Made by a program: the position numbers and the translations under genes. Positions 58,203-64,000 of a stretch of 64,000 bases of DNA are shown here, in pieces. This DNA comes from Siphonodentalium dalli (Eukaryota; Mollusca; Scaphopoda; Gadilida; Siphonodentaliidae): NCBI GenBank assembly GCA_032622095.1, contig CP136067.1, positions 175,058,556 to 175,122,555 of the forward strand, written 5' to 3'. The notes beneath the pieces are model-generated. The model ran no database searches. It was not told where the DNA came from and saw only the letters and a program-made list of their open reading frames with translations. Position 1 is the stretch's first letter. Every line of letters begins with the position of its first letter.

Positions 58203-59090
58203 TTATGGGTTTATGTCATGTCCTACAAATTTATTTGACGTCAAGGGAAGCTATTGCCTCTGTGCGTCAGTTTTACATTCTGATCCTTTTTAGGTTACAG
58301 TCTTAACCATTGCATCAATGATCATGAAAATGTTCATAACCAATGACACGTAGAATGATTAATTTTTGCTTACAACCATTTTTTATTTTTAAACTTGCAC
58401 CCATTATTACAGACTCTACTAGCACCATTAGTCCTACATGTACCTCGAAATTTGTCATAGAAATGGACATTAAACATGGCTGCCGCTGGGCATCTTGTTT
58501 TTCAGTATTACGCTATGTAAGTCCATTAGAACTGGCTACAGGCCCTTCCATTGGTCATGTGTATGGGAACGAGTTGTTCGGCCGCTGTATGCCATTTTGG
58601 ATTTCAGTACATTTATTATCCAATGTAAATTCATCATGCAGTATTATATTGTACCCATAGTATGGTACATTTATTGTCGATGTCCTGATTGACCACTTGT
58701 CATTCGTCTGTCTGTCTGTCCATAGACACTTTATGCATGGTGCGATAACTCAAACATTTTCTATGCGATCGGAACCTAATCTGGAATACAGATCAAGTTC
58801 GATCTAATTTATATATATATTGTTATGTCAGTTGACATAGCGCTACAATGTCGTTGATACTTTCATAAAGATTTTAGCTTTATTTGGTTCACATCTTGTA
58901 CACATACTATATATATATAATTTATGATTATTTCTATTTTGGAAATAAACGGTATGTTTTCTTCAATTTTGTTCATCATTGTATTTCACCTATCCTCAGG
59001 CTGTAGTTACTCCTCTTGGAAATCTGACTGCTTAAATGAAAGGATGCGGCACTTGTATTCCTCTTGTCCAAAATGTTTTATGATGATATT
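58203..59090. other. non-coding stretch with a diverged satellite piece
   Basis: A weak match to the 47650-48570 tandem repeat lies at 58435-58610 (AAATTTGTCAT, ACATGGCTGCCGC, ATGGGAACGAGT). No gene recognised. Confidence 0.4.
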
Positions 59091-59092
59091 AC

Positions 59093-59742
59093 GCTGAATG
59101 GAGCTTTCCACAGAGGCCACACCCACAGCGGTAGTCCCGCCCACTGGTAAAAATACTTTATCCACATAAATATTGTCTGTTACCCGAGATCGACTTCCGA
59201 ACTGAACACATCAGCACTTGCCCTTATGTTAACTACCGGTAGCTGAAACAGACTCACGTATATGATTCTTGCAAATTTGATCTTTTAACCAGTTTGATTT
59301 AAAAAAAAATTATTTAGATTAAATTTTTTATTTTTTTTTTAGATTGAACTTTGATCTGCTGTTGAACAAAAACAAACTAATAATTTGTTTTTAAAATTTT
59401 TAAAATTTTTAAATTATTATATATATTATTTTTTTTTATAGAATTTTTCAATAGATTGAATCTTTAAAAATTCAGTTTTAATAAAAAAAAAAATTTAAAC
59501 AATTAGATTTTTTTTTTTAATTTAATTTTAAAATTTCTTTTTAGATTTTAGATTGAAACTTCTTGTTAAAAAATTTGAAAAACAAATCTTTTTTTTTATT
59601 TGTTTAAAAAATTTAATTAAAAAAATTTAATTTAAAAAATGTCCGCGGCCGGCTCGGCATCTGATTTGTCGAATATATTCTAATACATTGCCATTGGGCA
59701 GCACTACACTGTGGGCGTGGCCTCTGGAAAGCTCCATTAGCA
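59093..59742. repeat. inverted repeat around an AT-only core
   Basis: AATGGAGCTTTCCA, GAGGCCAC and CCCACAG blocks at 59093-59135 recur inverted at 59700-59742. Between them 59290-59640 is almost pure A/T with many runs of T and A. The arms extend weakly outward through GATGATA. Confidence 0.6.
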
Positions 59743-59745
59743 CCG

Positions 59746-60409
59746 TCCTATCATCATCGGAACGATACTGATATAGTGATGCTGATCCGGCACCGATATA
59801 CCACCATCGGAATGATACTGATATGGCGATGCTGATCTGGTACCGATATACCATCATCAGAACGATACCGATATTACGATGCCGATCTGGTACCGATATA
59901 GCATCATCGAATCAATGCCGATATTACGGTGCCGATCTGGCACCAATATGCAATCATTGGAATGATACTGATATTGGGAGTCTGGGACCCTGAATTAGCA
60001 CTGGATTATCATTGAAAGGATAGTATATATATATAGAGCTGATCTTATGAAGCCACTGTGGCACCAGTATACCATCATAGGATCGATACTACTATTTTGG
60101 TACCAAAATGGTACCACTCTTTTGGTACCAAAATGGTACCACAATTTTGGTACCAAAATGGTACCGGCAAAACAGCACTAGCCCGGTGTTCATTCAACAG
60201 TATATACTAGATGATTTTACATCACTATATGATATATTGAGTAAACTAGTAAATCACTGAAAAAAATGTGCCACCGCTTTACTGGTGCCATTCCGGTGCA
60301 TGACCGGGGTGCAACTTCAATGCCAAATCGGCACCGGAAATCCGGTACCAAACTGGTACCTTTACTGGTGCCAGATCAGCACCGAATTGGTGCCGCAATG
60401 TTTACTGGG
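59746..60409. repeat. right subterminal repeats of the insert
   Basis: Degenerate units of about 55 bases (GATACTGATATNGNGATGC, TGATCTGGTACCGATATACC) fill 59750-59980. A 25-base TTTTGGTACCAAAATGGTAC unit is repeated three times at 60094-60165. GGTGCC/GGCACC words continue to the terminal repeat at 60409. Confidence 0.65.
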
Positions 60410-60902
60410 AGAATGGTCTAAATTAGTATTACTCGTAACTGGTGGGTGGGCTTTTCATCTGTTATCGTTTTTTATATACAGCAATGATTTATACAGTAGT
60501 CAGTGAAAGATGAACACATGCAGTACACGGTACTTTGTCGTTAAACTATAGCAGAACATGATTCCCGACAGATTTCCCTTTTCTTGGCGTCAAAATACCC
60601 CGAAAATATCCCCGAGGCGGCAGAGTTCCAAACAAAAACAAACAAATTGGTGTCTATCGACACCATAGATAGATAGGTTAATAAAATAAAACGTGCACAC
60701 GAGACCAATGTCAAAATAACAAATATATATAATAATGTCAACAATGATTCAACATAATATATATATACTATAGTAACTATTTCATTATTATATCAGTAGA
60801 ATTTGACCTTTCTTTGAAAAATGTCCAGGTTGCAGATTATGGTGCATGTATGGGGCTCGTTGTTTTGCATTATTTATTGGAATCTGTGGCCATGATTCAA
60901 TA

Positions 60903-61882
60903 GATTAATTAAGCCGATACTGTTATGTGGTAGCGAATCATGGGGCGTTGAAATAACCACTAAAAATCACGACCGCCAGCCATGTGAAAAGGTACACTTA
61001 AAATACTGTAAAAGGTTACTCGGAGTCGGTAAATTTTCTTCAAACAACGCTGTCCGCGCTGAGTTAGGGAGCCACCCACTATTCATTGATGTGGCATGCA
61101 GACTTTCATCATATGTAATTAAGTTAATGTCACGGTCGGACTGTAATCTTCTCCGCAGTGCTGCGTTGGAACAACATATGGCATCGGTTAAGAAATCAAT
61201 CTTTAAAACGGCAGAATCACTGGGGTGGAATATCTCAGACCTGCAAAACACTGGTCCCGTACTGGGTCAATTCAAAAGAAATCTTATTGAAGATTATTAT
61301 ATATATTTTAGACAGAGTCTCACTGACGAATGTTCAAAAACGGGAAGTAATAAGTTACGAACATACCGACTTTTCAAACTTAAGTACGAAATAGAACCTT
61401 ATCTTCACACAACATCAATAGAAAACAGAATCGTTTTTACTAGACTACGAATAAGTAATCATACATTGGCTATTGAAAAGGGACGCCACACACAACCGCC
61501 GACGGCAGTGGAACAAAGGTTTTGTATATTTTGTTCCGATAATGCTATTGAAGACGAAAAACATTTTCTTTTAGAGTGCAGCGCTTACCGCACACAACGT
61601 CTCGAGCTCACAAACCTTATGAAGACACAGTTCTCAGACTTTGAAAGCATGACCCAAACTGAACAGCTTGTCAAAATCTTATCCAACAATGTGTCAAATA
61701 CATGCAATTTGTTGTATTTATGGGTTTTAATAGTTAGGCCTGGTAGAGTAAAACCTGTATCAAATAGATGCTTCTCGGCAAACGGCTCCAATATAGCGAT
61801 ATTGGAGCGAAGATACGGGAAAATCCGGAAACCACCGAGGATGCCCGAAGATAGCCGGAAGTTCACGAGATGGCGAGGCTGA
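60903..61882 (+). pseudogene. 5'-truncated LINE, reverse-transcriptase C-terminal region
   Basis: An open frame from about 60896 (after an in-frame TGA) to TGA at 61880-61882. It reads NRLIKPILLCGSESWGV, then LKYCKRLLGVGKF and ELGSHPLFIDVACR, the thumb region of animal LINE ORF2 proteins, followed by LRISNHTLAIEKGRH and RFCIFCSDNAIEDEKHFLLEC (Cys/His-containing C-terminal motif). The palm domain with the catalytic Asp residues is absent, so it is inactive. An alternative start inside (GTG at 61091) is not meaningful. An AATAAA lies at about 61946. The frame has no breaks over 320 codons, so the insertion is rather young. Confidence 0.8.
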
Positions 61883-62922
61883 CGGAAACCCATCACTTAA
61901 ATCCAAACCAACCTATTGACAACATCGTGTATTTCTATTGCTGTATTAATAAAAGGTATTATTTCACACTTGCACTTCATGTATAATTATTCACAATGCT
62001 GCACTGTACCCCATAATTATAACAAATGGCGTCGTCGATCTTACTCGAATCTTTGCGGCGTTTTTTGTGCACTGTTTCTTGATATTTTTCTCGCCGGTAA
62101 TTTACACTGTTTTCTCACACTGGCAAAATAATTTTTCACATGTTTTTTCAATCCGTTTATTACCTTTGGTAATTTCGGCAATCCGCACCGTAATTTTTGC
62201 TCTTCGCACTTTGCACTGCATACTATTTTTCCTATTTATTTATTTATAAGATAATTTAGCTTTTTGTCATACTTTTTTGCCATTTTTCTGATTGTTTTTT
62301 GGCTTGCATTTTTTTTTTCACACAAGTGTTTGCCACTTTGTTGAATATTTATTTTTTTCTCAAACCAGTTGCTATTGGATTATTTATTTTTTTAGTAGGG
62401 AATGAAGGCTGTTTTATTTTCATTCTGCTGCGCGGACATTTCAATCAAGTTCGCCGTATTTTTCAATTAATTGGCACTTATTTTTTCGTTTTTGCCCATT
62501 TTTACGGAAATTTCTTTTCAATTTTTTAATTTCATGCAATTGAATTATTTTTGTCCCAGAGTGTTATTTTTGCCAATTTTCGTTGGATTATTTTCCAATT
62601 TTTCAAATGGTTTTATAAATGTGGGGGAATTTGTCTATAAAGGCTACCAATAGCGTTTATATAGGCATATTTCTGATAGTATATCACCATTTGTTCAATA
62701 TTCGTGCACTTACACCTTTACTTGTATAACATCTTTTATCGAGGAGTTCCGAAATTAGCAAATTTTGGGAGTTTTTATTTGCGCGAATTGTTTTTGGAAG
62801 ATAACGAATAATTTCCCCAAACAGTCCAACGAGGGGACATCGCTATAACAACGTTGCGAGCTCATGAAAATTCTTGCTGGAATTTTCGGAACTATTGAAA
62901 CGGGAAGTAGGTCATTTGCATC
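61883..62922 (+). other. T-rich leader-like stretch upstream of the last ORF
   Basis: 62040-62660 is strongly T-rich on the plus strand with repeated GCAATTTTT / TTGCCATTTTT words, and ends with TATAAAGGC at 62635-62643, followed by 280 bases to the ATG at 62923. This looks like a promoter and 5' leader, possibly of a retroelement. The small ORFs in it are by-products of T-rich sequence. Confidence 0.35.
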
Positions 62923-63963
62923 ATGATTCAAAACATCAGTGCAGATGTGAAAGCGGCGTATAATCCGATAAACAGCCAGCGAGTTGAGCCATTGTTCGCT
63001 CAAGCGCACACTCCGTGGGTACACTCCGTCGCGAATCCGCTGATTAGCCAACAGGATGATTCAATGTCCGGATTTGCTCATGGAGCTTCTAATCACACGG
63101 GGTCAAACATCTCAATCGGATTAATGTATGATTACCCATCAAAACAAACGTTCATTCACTCAATGGTTATCGGGAGTGACACTAACCATTGCGAAAAAAG
63201 ATATTCGCAAGTGAGTAACGGTGGTGGGGCATCACATAACAGTTTCAACGCGCCGGACTTATTGTCAACTGAAATTAACGCTTGGCAGGCTAGCAATGTC
63301 CAAACCCCAAATACAGAACAAATGGCAGTTGGAACGAATCAAAATGACATACCAACAACCATTGTACCAACTAATGTTGTCGGTACCATTTCTGATTCAG
63401 GGGCCCAAGTTACCAAGGTGCAAAATATGTCCAGTTACTTATCGGGAAATGGGATGGGAAATCTGCTGATGTCCACAATTCCAGATACGACGGTAACAAT
63501 TCCACAATCGGACACAAATTTGACACCAGATCCGATAACAAATGGTTCATATATCTCTTATCAACCCAGAGACGTGCAACCGTGCATGCCACAATTTTGG
63601 TGTCGCCCACATGTACCGCCGCCATATTGGAATCCGCCGGTATTCAATCCACATAACATGCAAATGTTTGGTTCGCCTTTCCTTAATTATGGCGCTCAGG
63701 TGATCACAGATCAAGTGATTCCACAACCAGTGGGAAGTCACGCGGTCGTTAGACCAAAGCAAGTTCAGGGAATGCACAATGTTGATAAGGTAACCAATCC
63801 AGGGTCCACTAGGAGAGCGAAACCAGTTTCAAACAGGGGAAACCGTATCCCAATAGGGGCGACGTACTGGGTAGGAAAGGTATACAAGTACCAACGTCTC
63901 ATTACACATGTTCCAGAACAGGGACGTGTCCGATTTCCAAGTTGGCTACTCCCATTCAGTTGA
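62923..63963 (+). CDS. 346-codon ORF of unknown function, possibly a retroelement ORF1/Gag-like protein
   Basis: ATG at 62923-62925 to TGA at 63961-63963, uninterrupted, ATG-initiated and less AT-rich than its surroundings. The protein is rich in Asn, Gln, Ser, Thr and Pro. Its first two thirds look disordered; a Pro/aromatic stretch (PQFWCRPHVPPPYWNPPVF) lies at about residues 225-243; a basic tail with TRRAKPVSNRGNRIP and YWVGKVYKYQRL is at about 300-335. I see no zinc knuckle, RRM, protease or signal peptide. Position downstream of a T-rich leader with a TATA box, next to a LINE remnant and just before the window edge, suggests the first ORF of a mobile element whose second ORF lies outside. 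That is inference; it could be a host gene exon. Confidence 0.5.
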   Translation: MIQNISADVKAAYNPINSQRVEPLFAQAHTPWVHSVANPLISQQDDSMSGFAHGASNHTGSNISIGLMYDYPSKQTFIHSMVIGSDTNHCEKRYSQVSNGGGASHNSFNAPDLLSTEINAWQASNVQTPNTEQMAVGTNQNDIPTTIVPTNVVGTISDSGAQVTKVQNMSSYLSGNGMGNLLMSTIPDTTVTIPQSDTNLTPDPITNGSYISYQPRDVQPCMPQFWCRPHVPPPYWNPPVFNPHNMQMFGSPFLNYGAQVITDQVIPQPVGSHAVVRPKQVQGMHNVDKVTNPGSTRRAKPVSNRGNRIPIGATYWVGKVYKYQRLITHVPEQGRVRFPSWLLPFS

Positions 63964-64000
63964 ATGGGACTCGGTATAAAGGAGCTACTACAAATTATGC

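Overview
This window is eukaryotic DNA. It is AT-rich, has spliced-type exons with GT..AG borders and poly(A) signals, and no bacterial gene layout. The tRNA-derived SINEs, the CR1/L2-like LINEs with an N-terminal PHD-type finger, the many small TIR elements and the frequent ACATGTA and ACCGGTA words fit a marine invertebrate, most likely a mollusc; the species cannot be named. No rRNA, functional tRNA, CRISPR or operon was found.

Layout. Positions 2-235 hold the 3' end of an unidentified gene. At 2543-3233 (minus) is an unrecognised coiled-coil, Lys-rich coding region broken by one frameshift. From 3783 to 60901 the window is dominated by one tandem segmental duplication: copy A (3783-23814) and copy B (27189-60901). 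Each copy carries, in the same order, a minus-strand C2H2 zinc-finger gene with its own TATA box, a LINE remnant on the plus strand, and a second, plus-strand, decayed C2H2 array. The copies differ by large insertions or deletions: a PIF/Harbinger-like element in the zinc-finger gene of A (with a matching excision-like 4-bp footprint in B), a 9.4-kb TTAA-flanked segment only in A, and a 23.4-kb segment only in B (37020-60409) bounded by matching terminal inverted repeats, whose empty site survives in A at 23160-23161. The right end holds a 5'-truncated LINE (60903-61882) and an intact 346-codon ORF of unknown function (62923-63963).

The zinc-finger genes are probably the only host-type genes here. 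Copy B of the minus-strand gene has 16 uninterrupted fingers and is the best candidate for a working protein. The rest is mostly nested mobile DNA: two hAT-like elements with exact 8-bp target duplications, a 483/484-bp pair and other elements flanked by TTAA, several TA-flanked MITEs, TAG-flanked CCGCGG-rich elements, tRNA-derived SINEs, and a transposon-like element carrying one isolated C2H2 finger. Inside the 23.4-kb insert there is a TATA promoter and a set of exon-like blocks with good splice signals that may be a gene or a decayed gene. All names rest on reading the sequence; no database search was run.
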